Assembly (NCBI RefSeq): GCF_020360975.1
Contig: NW_025408687.1
Span: 744,001-808,000, forward strand
Length of the DNA stretch: 64,000 bases
Direction of reading: 5' to 3'
Source: Hirsutella rhossiliensis
Taxonomy: Eukaryota; Ascomycota; Sordariomycetes; Hypocreales; Ophiocordycipitaceae
Shown here piece by piece: positions 10,854 through 21,541 of this stretch. The position numbers and the translations under genes are program-made. How positions within the stretch are numbered: the first letter of the stretch is position 1; the number at the start of each line of letters is the position of its first letter. The notes beneath the pieces were generated by a model, which saw only the letters and a list, made by a program, of their open reading frames with translations, had not been told where the DNA came from and did no database searches.

Positions 10854-13697
10854 TCACAGCGCCAACTCGCTGCCAAAGCTTTTCCTGCTCCTCCACATGG
10901 ATCTCTTCTTTTCTCTCTTGGCCTTCATGGCCGCCCAACCTTGCTCGTCATCTTCGTCGGAGCCTTCGCCGGCCTTGTCCACGATCTTGACCGTCGACTT
11001 GCTCTTGTCGTCGCTCCAGTTGGAGAGACCTCCCGACATGGTGCTCGCCCGATTGTGGCCGAGTGCGGGCGACGACGGGGCGTGAGACACAGGTCTGTAA
11101 CGCCCTGGCAGACCGATGTTGCTTCGCTCAGAGGGCGCGATGGACGGAGCGTACCCTGCAGCGGAGCCTCGGATGGATGGAGTTACCAGCTGGGGAGGGT
11201 GCATGAAAGACGACGAACTGGGTTGGACCATGCTCATGGTTCGCCCGTGTTCCATCCGGAGAGGCTCCGCCATCGGCTCACCCGTCATGGAGTGCCGGGA
11301 TGACAGGTCAGCCATGGAAAGATTGCCGGGAAGGCCGGCACCGTAAGGTGGCTGCATCGGTGGCTGCATCGGATGGCCTCCGCCGCCCTGGTTACCAGCC
11401 ATCATTTGCATGAAATGCATTTGCATTTGCATAAATTGCTGCATTTGCTGCGTCATCTGAATCTGTGCCTGATCGCCAGGCGTGAGCATTGGCGGCGGCA
11501 TTGGCATTGGGTGCATCATGGGCATGCCGCCCGGCCCATACACCATGTGCTGAGGCATGCCGGCGGCGGCGTCGAAGCCTAGGCCTTGCGGGCCGTTCAT
11601 GCCCAATCCGGGAGGCATCTTGTGGTCGACACTCGGGCTTCCGCGACGCATGGCGCGCGAGCGCTCCTCGCTTGCAATCACGCCGACGAGGCCACCGGGC
11701 GGGAGCGGGCCCTGCTGCGGCAGAGAGAGCTGACCTGCGTCACCGAATGAGAGCGACTCCCTCAGAGCCGGCCTAGCGAGGCTGGCCCCAACGAACGGAT
11801 CCTGGGGCAGATGTCTCGCGAACGCTGGAAGCGTTGAAGGACGTTTGGCAGCGTTGGCCAGGGACTCGCCCGTCATGGAGGCAGGCCGGGGCCCCAGTGC
11901 CGGAGCTCGTAGATTCGAAATGGAGCCCGCGTGGCTCAGTCTGGTGGGCGGCCTGTTTCTGGCTGGGAACCCGTGAGCCTGCAGGATGCCCAGCGGTACG
12001 TCTTCGTCCTCATCCTCATCATCCGCCCCGGCGGCAAGATCCGGCGAGGGCGACTTCATCTGGCTGAGCTGGGGTGCGCTCGACGACGGGGGCAGTCCGG
12101 AGCGGCCGTTGCGGGCGACGGGAGGGCTGGCGGGTTCTCCCGTGACCTTCATCATTTGCTGCCTGTAGACCGTCATGTGAGCCTCTTGCTTCCTGCGCTG
12201 CTTCGCTTGTTGCTTTGATTTCTCCTGCTCGTCCTCATCGTCGTCGTAATTGATGTCGTCTTCGTCGTCACGAGTAGCCACCTGCGTCGCCGTCTCCGCC
12301 GTGTCCTGGCGCTCCTTGTCTTGTCGATACCTTTCAAACTCTGCAGGAGTCATAACCTTGTTCTGCTGGGACGGGGTGGAGGATCGCGGCACGTATCGAT
12401 GGGAGGCTCGTGGTAACCGGGGCAAACTGCCCTCGAACATGTTGTCCTCGGCGAAATTCGAGGCAATGGACTTGGGGAGCACCGTAGAAAACGTGTCCTC
12501 GTCTCGTCGATATCGATGAGCTTGAGATCGGCCCGACTTGGCACCGGGGTCCGACAAAATCTTCATTGCAGAGAAAGACTCCTGTAGGAGTTTGGCGTCT
12601 TCATCTTCCGCAATGTCCGACGGGCGATCCGAGTATTTGAAGGAACCGACCGCCTGATGGCGAGGTACGGGAGGCGGCACGTCGTACGCAGCCAGCGACA
12701 AGTCGTCTTCCCGCGGCGGGCTACCACGCCGGCCAAGGAGCGGCTCGGCTGGCGTCTCATAGTCTGGGCTCAGCGGAGCCGAGTGCACATGCCGGATCCC
12801 CGTCAGAGATCTCGGCTCTGCGGCGGCGTCATTCTTGAGCGTCGCCATGCTCGCTCTCTTGTCAAAGGTTGTAAACATGGATCCGAAATCCCCGCCCAAA
12901 TCCAGGTTCGCCTCCTCTGCGTTGGTCGGTGTGGCCGTGCTGGCAGTCGAAGCCGTCAGGCCGCGCGATCTGCTCTCGCCGCCGTTGTTGTTGTTATTGT
13001 TCTGAAGAGTAAGGATGGGAGGAAGATCTGGGACGCGGTTGTCTTGGGGCGGAGGGATGGAGTGTTTCTTCTGCCCGCCAAACGAAAACGTCCGGGTCGC
13101 GCGGTCCAGGAAGCTGGACTTGGAGGAACCTCCTCGACTGGGGGATTCTTGAGATGATGAGGTGGTCGGTTGCCGGGCATCGTCCTGCCCCCCGCCGCCA
13201 CTCAAATCGGTCGAAGAGGGGGCGGTGGATGCATTGCTGTGTCGAGACGAGTTATCGGTCGACGTGGCGTTGGTAGTGTTGGAAACGCCACTCCCACTAG
13301 CCTCGTCGTTAGCAAAGCTTGACCAGGACTATCATGTTGCGCGTATAAGGCGAGAAGGCACAGGCAGGAGTCGGGCAGGTCGAGCCGCGTTGTCGGCAGG
13401 AGGGGGGGCTTTTTTTTTCAGGGCGCCGTGGACGAGACAGAGCGGTGAAACTGACCGATTGGCCTTGAGGTCGGCAAACATGTTCTCCTCGACGTCGAGG
13501 TCCGTCAGGTTGGGCTGGGGAGCAACGACCCTGGAGGCCCTCGCCATGCGCGCGCCGCCGTCGAAGGATCTGCCGGCTGAGACGTCATTCCGCTCGATGA
13601 CGCGAAAGGACGGCTGTTCCGTCGGGGCAGCGGGAGGGGGCGTCAGTTCGTCGGCGGCCGACTTCCGCTTGGAGAAGGCGACGGAGAATCTAGGCAT
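10854..13697 (-). CDS. conserved-looking fungal protein of unknown function, low complexity, 901 aa
   Basis: The model is exon 1 13456-13697 and exon 2 10854-13317, with a 138-base intron (GTCAGT donor, AAG acceptor chosen to keep frame). The start is ATG 13697 (MPRFSVAFSKRKS). I do not recognise a catalytic domain. The protein is mostly disordered: Ser/Pro-rich stretches, acidic patches (DEDDINYDDDEDEQ; DDEDEDEDVPLG), a Lys/Gln coiled segment (KSKQQAKQRRKQEAHM), and a Met/Gln/Pro-rich stretch around residues 660-730 (QMTQQMQQFMQMQMHFMQMM). The basic C-terminus ends near KAKREKKRSMWRSRKSF. The ordered-looking ends and the acidic-basic tail suggest a scaffold or signalling adaptor, but that is speculation. 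The exon-exon boundary is less certain than the reading frames. Confidence 0.72.
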
Positions 13698-14793
13698 GTA
13701 GAAGGACGGCCGGCAGCGACAGCTCTGATGGCTCTGGAGGAAGGGAAATCGAGGCTGGGATTGAAAACAAGAGTCGTCGTGTTCTTTGGCTTCGATCCGT
13801 GTTACGCGCACTAGGGGGCTATACGAGGTGATGCGGTCGTGCAAGGAGTAAAAGCGCCGTTGTCGTGGGTCCCGGGTCGGGGAGCGAACTTGGCGGGCGA
13901 CACGCTAGCGGACAACTGCATGAAGAGAAGACGCCCAGGTTAATTCTGAGCTTTGTCCATGGATTCAGTCGGGCAGGGGATGGGATGCAGCGCGCGGCGA
14001 GGCTGGATGACGAAGGCAAGTTGCTTTTAATGGCAAATGGACCTGAGACCAGTGTAGGCCGGTTGGCCGGACGTGGCAGGCATGCTGTCGCCGTGGGCGC
14101 CGTGGGGGACGGAACGGGCAAGGAAAGACTCACATTAATCTCGTCGACAAGAAACAATGGTGCTAGGTGAGAAAGCGGCAACTCGCAAAGACAGCGCTTG
14201 GATAAAAACGCGGGTGCAGATCCTCGCAAACGACAATGCCACACGGCCAAAGGACGACGACGACAGAAGGGCTGTCGGACGGTTATTAGGAATGGCGGTG
14301 GATAGGAGAAAGATGGGGCGAGACACGCGTATGTAGGAAAAAATAGAAGAGAGAGCGGCGTGAGGAGAAGAGAGCGAGCGGATGAAACCGAGGCAAGAAA
14401 AATACAGATCCTGGTCGTGGTAAACACACGGCAACCAAGTACATACGCAGTCCCTCAGTGCGCGCGCGGGTGGGAGGATGTGTATCCGTACATGGGCTCC
14501 AAATGCAATCCGAGTCTCAGCCGGGTGTGCTCGAGTCGGGAGGAAAGAGGGGAAGGGGCGGATGGATACGAAGTAGAGAGAGGGAGGCGAAGGGGGTTGA
14601 GGGGGTTGAGGGGACAGGGGATCTCAGTCGGGCATCTGGATGGATGGTTTCGTCGTGTAGAGATGGAGAGATGGAGAGATGGAGGGAGATGGAGAGATGG
14701 ACACCACGGTCAACTACGGCCAGGGTAGGAACGGTTGAGAAGGGAAAGGGAAGAGCAGAGAAGCTTGAACTGAGCACAAGACATGGCAAAACC

Positions 14794-14808
14794 GGGGGGG
14801 GGGGGGGG
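14794..14808. repeat. G15 homopolymer
   Basis: Fifteen consecutive G residues lie in the gene-poor spacer. Such runs are prone to sequencing-length error, so the exact count is uncertain. Confidence 0.85.
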
Positions 14809-15248
14809 TGAACGAACACGACTTTTTTTTTCTCTCGCGCTGCCGCCGACCCCGGTTTAGCCCGGGCTCAACTCGTACAGGTACAGGCAGTTTTCAGCGG
14901 GCGCTCCCTGCTAGGCCGATCTGGGCCCACAGAGACCCAGCAGCTCGACGAGGCGTCGCCATCCAGCTGCGCTCCCCGGTCACTGCCCCAGACCATGGCG
15001 ACTATAATTACTGGTGGTACTGTACGGCACACGCGCCTGGCTCGGGGAAGGACATGATTGCCCGTCGATGGCGGCAGAGACTCGGGCTCGACGGTCATCG
15101 AACGGGACAGAGAGGACGGCGCAGGCCCTGCAGTACAGGACGGTGCATCATGCTGCATGTATGTACTCCGTACCTCGAGAGACAGAAGTGCCTGTCTCAG
15201 CGTGTCGGTTCGTGCTGTGCTGGCGCGCGCGCGCCAAGAAGCCGCATA

Positions 15249-15284
15249 GCATCCCAGGCAGCATCCCAGGCAGCATCCCAGGCA
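15249..15284. repeat. 12-bp tandem repeat GCATCCCAGGCA, 3 copies
   Basis: Three perfect copies begin at 15249, 15261 and 15273, in noncoding DNA preceded by an alternating CG tract. Confidence 0.9.
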
Positions 15285-17899
15285 GGCCGGACGAGCTGTC
15301 GGCCTGGCACTGGTTCGCCAGTCGCACCGCAGCTGAAAGGGAAGCATGTCGGTAGACCCGTCGTCCGGCCGGGGTCTGGTGCAAGCTGAGCATGCGACAA
15401 GACACGCCGGCCACCTGTCAAACTGACTTGGGCCTCTCTGTCCTTTTGGTCATCCGAACAAACATGTCCTGAATGTACTACCTAACAAGGCCAACCAAAA
15501 GGACTGCAAGTACCTCTGGGCCCAGAGTGGACACCCATCTGGCGTGGCCGCTTGCGTACCTCTGGTACCCCAGTACATGCTTCGGGCAGCCCAAGAAAGA
15601 TAGGGCAGCATTTCCGTGCTCAGCTTCGATGGCTGGTACCAGGGCATAGGTACTCGGCCATATTCCGCCTAGTGGTAGTACTTATAAAGAGCTGCTGCTT
15701 CAAGTATCTGCTACTAGTAACAGAGGGTGGAGGATGCCCCGGGACATGGCCTTGTCTCATCATGTCGCCGGTTCCCAGTACCGAGCAGGCTGTATTAAGC
15801 AAGGTCGTAGGGAAGTCTTGGGGTCCTGCTTGGTCAGACAGGTACGTGGAAGTCAAGTACGGATAGGTTATCCGTATCCGTACAGTACTTGGAAATGCAC
15901 GGTCGGGAAAAGTTTCGTATATCCAATTCAAAGCTGACGTCTCTGCTTCAAGCACTGTATAAATGCTACGCACGGTTGGCTGCCTTGTTTGCTTTTTGGT
16001 TAGGCGGGAGATGAAAGTAGGAAAGTATCCCGCACAGATCCAGGAACACAGGCCATGGCTACGGAGTAAGAAGTAAGTTAGGTTGCCTAGTGGTGAGAGG
16101 CAAAGAGAGGGTCGAGCAACGTTCGCATGCTGACGGGGCCAAACCCCAGGCGGACAGCCCTAAACCTGTTGCCGGCGGGTGACGGCGGAGGTTGGAATGA
16201 TTGCCCGTGGTGGTGCGATACGGTGCCGGCTACACTGGGGTCGGGCCGCCACCGCCTCTTTTTAGCAGCCAGCCACCACGACGGGGGAGGAAGAAGAAAA
16301 ATGTCTGGCCCGGCGCAGACAAGACCCGCCAGCGCGGTCTCGTGGGGTGGAACAAGAGGTTGGACCCTGCCTGCCAAGTGAAAGGACTGGCTGCTTTGTT
16401 GATCCTCCTATTGCTGCTCATCCTACTTACATACTAGGTAGTAGGCCAGTTACCGACTGGCTAATAGTGTTAAATTATAAATCAACATAACAACGGCGCA
16501 AGGCACACGGCGGCGGGACGGAAGACGATGACGACAATGCGTCTCGTCAACCCACGCTCTCTCTCTCTCTTTCGGGCGCGAGCGACGAGTCGGCAAGACA
16601 ATGGCGCTTGCATGGATCGAAGTGATACGGAGCACGTACATATGCGCATACATACATGTACAGCAAGGAAGGCATGGAAGGATAGATTACCTTGCCTCGA
16701 GCATGAGGCCGTCGACAAGGAGTCGTCCTGTCGGAAATCAAAAAGCCCTGGTCTGGCCGTGGGCATGAGTGTCTCGGCCTCGGTGATGAGCGTCGACAAG
16801 CTTTATCACATGGAACCGGGCCTGTATCCCGCATGCACTACAGTACAACAGCACACACCGCGGTGCGTGGGTGTCCTTTTTCGTTATTATGGTGTCATGA
16901 TTGTCCATGTACTGTACATACAGGCCGGATGCATTTGCGGGTCTGCCCTCTGCACATAAGCGACAGCGGGTGCACATTGTGCGGGCTGCTGCGCCTCGGC
17001 CCAAGCTCAGACCAGGCTGTCTGCGCCAAGGAAGCACGGTGCGTGGAATGCATGGCTCGCCACTGGAGGGAAGCGGTCCCATGTTGCTCGCCGGGACACG
17101 AGTCACAAGGCTGGGACGACGGCATTTCGATACTCGGGCTGCGCGGATCGGGTTACAGACGGGGTCGCAGAGGGGACGGCAGCTCGGCGGCGGCGCAACA
17201 CGGCCATGGTTTGGTAATGGGAAGTCCAACTCCGTCGTACTGTATATGTTTACAGTGCTGGTGAAGGGCCCACTGCGCAGAGGCCAGATGCATGTGCGAG
17301 GCGGGGGCAAAGCAATATAATAAGCCGACCCTCCTTTGCCGAGAGACGGGCGGCCAAAGCATTCCGTGTGTTGTTGGGCTCTCATTTCATCCTGCCCGTC
17401 GGTGACGTGGCCAATGGGGGCGCACGATTCATGGGATGCGAGGCAATCAATGCGAGAAGCCTTGGCCTAGGGCAAGGAGGGAGGGTCGACGGCGGCCTAC
17501 TATAGATGTGGAGGAGGGTTTTGTGCCTGATTAGGTACGCACCTGCTTCTGGCCTCTACTGTACTGTACTGTATCTACCGTACCTACAGTACGGAGTATC
17601 CGTAGATGCCTTGCTAATTACTACCTCTCCGTAGCAGTGATGCACGCCCGACTCCCAGGCACCATGCCTGGGGCCTCTTGTACTGTACTGTACATACTAG
17701 CTTGCAATCACTCAGGAGAGGAGACGCGCCCCTTGTTCTCAAACACGAGATGGTAAGCGCCAGCCCAGACTACCAGATGGAAACAATGCATCCAACCGAG
17801 CGCAGATGGTTCTGTTGTTGCTATTTCCGTCAGGGGCGTGTTGCGACGGGGTGAGCTCTTTGACTCACTTCCCGGTGGCCAAAGGGGGGGGGCTCCTCC

Positions 17900-18050
17900 T
17901 TACCTTGGTACCTATCTATCGTCCACCTAGGTACTTGTCCATCTAGGTTGTTAAGGTAGGTAGGAGGTAGGTATGAAGCAGGCTCCTTGCCTTTCCTTGC
18001 TGTAGGAATGGGTGTACCTACTCGGTGGCTACCTAGGTACTTAGGTACCT
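17900..18050. repeat. CCTACC/GGTAGG/TACCTAGGTA motif cluster
   Basis: Overlapping copies of ACCTAGGTAC, GGTAGGTAGG and TACCTA occur in both orientations. Because the core (CCTAGG, GGTACC) is self-complementary, the segment has many short palindromes. It is one of several such clusters confined to spacers in this window. Confidence 0.8.
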
Positions 18051-18339
18051 GTCTGTCTGCCCACGACGAGCACCCCGCAGGGCAAGACGAGTTAACTTAG
18101 TCAGGCACCTCGCAAGGCGCTGTGCCTGGTCGAGCACACCGAGGGCGCGGAGAGCCAGGGCGATAAGGCTTCCGTACCTGCCACAGCAACAGACGCATGC
18201 AAAGGCCGGCCAAGGCGGGATGTACTGCGCAGTACTGAGTGTACCTGCCGCCTGCGAAATACCTACGTACAGGCAGGTGGTGCCCGTCGAAGATCCAGTT
18301 ACCGGAAAACTGGAACGGTCTCGAGGCACCGACAGGTCA

Positions 18340-18472
18340 AGGTAGGCAACTAGGCATACCTAAGGTAGGTAGATACCTTACCTACCTTGAAGTACCTAGG
18401 CATAAGGAGGTAGGGCATATACTGTACCAAGCGAGGTACCTACCTACCTACCTTACCTACCTCTGCTGCACT
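18340..18472. repeat. CCTACC/GGTAGG motif cluster
   Basis: This is a second dense cluster of TACCTACC, GGTAGGTAG and TACCTAGG motifs. It ends in a run of TACC-type repeats near 18445-18472 and lies about 790 bases upstream of the CDF transporter start. Confidence 0.8.
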
Positions 18473-19258
18473 GGGAGCATGTCCGGACGGACGCCTTGCT
18501 TCCAACCACCATCACGAGCCCAATTTCCACTGCAGCGAGGCCTGCACGAGAGCTGCAGGACACATCGATCCCTTGGCTGCTCCACTGCTGCTCCCGGCCT
18601 CCTTGATCGCTGATGCAATTAAGCTTTGCTCGCGTTTGCGGACTCGTCTTCTTTCCTTCTTCTTCCTTCCATTCCGTGACCCCCGAAAGCGCTCCCTTTG
18701 TCTCGGCCACGACTGGAACGAGGAATTGGCCGAAACGCGCGATGCGAGCCCGCCATCGGAGCCATCATCTAATCTAAACTTGGCACACAGACAAAGCTTC
18801 TCCCCACACAGCATGACTTGCATACAGCACGCGATGCATCATACATACATACCCACTGGGCCCTGAGTTGCAGCATCGCCAGACAATGCTCTCCATCGCC
18901 TCTGTATCAAGGACGTCGGCCGTGCTTGTCATGGACCAATAATGTAACAGCTTCCCCAGCCTCGCCCGGCGGCTTCTTGTCTTCGCTAGACCAAGGGGGC
19001 ACAGGCCTCCGACATCATCGTCGCAGCTGCCGGTAGCGCAATGGCCTCCGGCTTGGTTCTAGCCGCCGTGCAAAGTGTGTTTGCGCCAGCCGGCTCCACC
19101 CTCGGCACACCACCACAGCTTGAAACCGCCCAGGAGATAGCCTTGCAACGACAAAGCTCCATCATCGCCATCCCGGCCTCCCTTCACCTGGCCACTGATG
19201 CCCTTTAGCCTCGTCTCTCGTCCACCCGCACCCAAGCATCCCTGTCCTCGTCGTCGCA

Positions 19259-21240
19259 ATGGCTCCTCCGAGCCCGAGAGGCCGCCCCATCCGAAAGTCG
19301 TCTCTGCTCTCCCTCGACGATGCCCATCATCACTATCCCCTGACCACGAGAACCGGTGCCTTGGCTTCGCTCATCCGGAGCCGCTCCCAGCAGAGCCTCA
19401 CCGGCTCCTGGCCCCCCGCTGCCCATCGCCATGTCCCCGACGACGATGAATCGGCCATCTGGATGCGCCATGACGACGAAGATATCGAGAGGCTGCTTCG
19501 CGATGAGACGCGCCTCAGCCAAATCCTCAAGGGGCCCCAGGTGCGAAGCATGAATCTGATTGGCAAGAGCAACCCTCGCTATCGGTGGGAGCGATACTGG
19601 AAAAACGAGGACGAGCTCAAGGCCATGAAGAAACCAATGTGAGACCGCGCCCTCGCCGCCAGCACCATCCCGCCACTGACCCGCAAAGCCGCGAGTACTA
19701 TGAACGTACAAACGAGCTCATCCAGCAATACATGTACATTGACTGTCTTCTCGACTCGTCCATTCCTCACGACTTGCTTAATGAGTATTCGGCCGAGCTC
19801 GAGGCCTCGGCCTTCCGGCCCCTTGACGTCCCCGCTACCATCAGCGAGGAGCCCAACCTGTCTCAATCCCTCTCGACCGCTTCTCTCGACCGCCAAGGTC
19901 CCGACTCGTACGGCTCCATAGCTCCCGCCCCCAAGGACAATGGCCAGAACGGCGCCAAGCCGCCTCTGCCCCAGAAGCGAACTCCCAAGGACATCTTCCG
20001 CTCCTCGGAGAGCATGCCGCTGCTTCAGCACGCCGATGAGGAGCCCTTTTCCCCGGCGCCCGTGCCTCGGACGGGAGACAAGGGTCCGAGGCCCAGCCTG
20101 TCATGGCTCGAGGACGGCGAGGTGGACAGCGACGACCCCATTGTGACGCTGGCCATCTGGGTGAACCTGGTCGCCAATGTGGTTCTTCTCATCGGCAAAA
20201 TCGCCGTCATCATCTCCGTCCCGTCCATGTCCGTCCTGGCCAGTCTTGTCGACGCCACCCTCGACTTCCTCAGCACCGCCATCGTCTGGACCACCACTCG
20301 GCTCATCTCGTCGGGCCACAAGGACCAGCACCGCTACCCTGTCGGGCGCCGCCGGTGAGTCTAACATGACCTCGGTCAACGCGTGCACACTGGTTGATGC
20401 ATTGCCGTCCGACGCTGACCATCGTGCTCACCAGCTTGGAGCCTGTGGGCGTCTTGGTTTTCTCCGTCATCATGGTGACGTCCTTTGTCCAGGTCGGGTT
20501 GCAGTGTATACAGCGTCTGGCGGGTACCGAGCACGAAATCATATCCCTTGGCCTCCCGGCCATCGTCATCATGGTCACCACCATTGTCATCAAGGGGGCG
20601 TGCTGGGTATGGTGCCGCCTGGTCAAGAACTCGAGCGTCCGAGCGTTGTAAGTCGCCCGCGATGCTGTCCTCACTCGCGTACGCAGCAGTAATGCCTGAC
20701 CTTTGCATGTGCAGGGCCGACGACGCCAAGACGGACGTCATTTTCAACATCGGGTCGATCCTCTTCCCCATTAGTGAGTCCAAGCCCAGGTCCACGTGCA
20801 TGGTGCCGGTCGCTGACGCGCTGCTTGCTCCTGCAGTCGGCTTCTACGGCAAGATTTGGTGGCTCGACGCTTCCGGCGGTCTGGTCCTCTCCCTCGTCGT
20901 CATCTTCACATGGAGCCAGACGTCTGCACACCACGTGCGCAACCTGACGGGCTTCTCGGCGCAGCCCGACGAGCGCAACCTGCTACTCTATCTCACCATG
21001 CGCTTCGCCACCGCCATCCGTCGCATCCAGAACCTGCGTGCCTACCACGCCGGCGACAAGCTCTTCGTCGAGGTGGACATTGTGCTGTCGGCAATCACGC
21101 CGCTCAAGGACAGCCACGACCTGAGCGAGGTTCTCACCTACTTCCTCGAGTCCGTGCCCATTGTGGACAGGGCCTTTGTCCACGTCGACTATGCGAGCTA
21201 CAACGCGCCCACGCACATGCTGAAGCAGTCATCGTCTTGA
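19259..21240 (+). CDS. cation diffusion facilitator, Mn-CDF type
   Basis: Five exons (19259-19638, 19689-20354, 20435-20647, 20715-20773, 20837-21240) encode 573 residues. A polar N-terminal region of about 280 residues precedes a membrane domain with WVNLVANVVLLIGKIAVI, VGVLVFSVIMVTSFVQVG, LPAIVIMVTTIVIKGACW and GGLVLSLVVIFTW segments. Metal-site motifs are DATLD in one helix and DDAKTD in another. DxxxD in both places is the signature of the manganese-selective CDF subgroup. Conserved HRYPVGRRRLEPVGVL joins exons 2 and 3 and supports the splice. The C-terminal cytoplasmic domain (VEVDIVLS...DLSEVLTYFLES...VDRAFVHVDY) is the usual CDF ferredoxin-like fold. The likely role is proton-coupled Mn export into an organelle or out of the cell. 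The compartment cannot be read from the sequence. Confidence 0.93.
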
Positions 21241-21541
21241 GCTGGCCGTCCGAGTCGGTGCGACGGAGACGCTACATGTTAAACAGCGGCCAACCATCTG
21301 GGAGTTGGCATCTCGCATCACATTCATTACAGCAAAAGGGAGCGTGGCTTCATGTAAACGCAAGCGTGCTTTTTTTTCTTTGGTGTTATTCTCCGTGTTG
21401 GAAAACTGGGTTGGGTCAAGAGGATAGAGGCGCACCGCGCGCACAGCAAGTAAAAGTGTACAGGCCCTGCATTGGCTCGCAAGAGGATGGCAGAGGCGGT
21501 AGAACAAGACATGTACAAACAAAAATGGGAGCCCGCCCTCG
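21241..21541. other. convergent 3' spacer
   Basis: This 301-base spacer lies between the converging CDF transporter and Stt4 genes. It holds only 3' untranslated sequence as far as I can see. Confidence 0.5.

Larger units (their letters stand above)
13698..19258. other. 5.5 kb gene-poor spacer with simple repeats
   Basis: I find no open frame with family resemblance on either strand. The left part (13698 to about 14700) is probably promoter and leader of the unknown gene at 10854-13697. The rest holds a G15 run (14794-14808), GATGGA-type purine repeats (about 14660-14700), a 12-base tandem repeat (15249-15284), an AT-rich patch near 16436-16500, and dense CCTACCTAGG-type motifs (17900-18050 and 18340-18472). 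The last 400 bases lead into the CDF transporter. No tRNA-like cloverleaf was noticed, but I could not run a covariance search. Confidence 0.55.
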
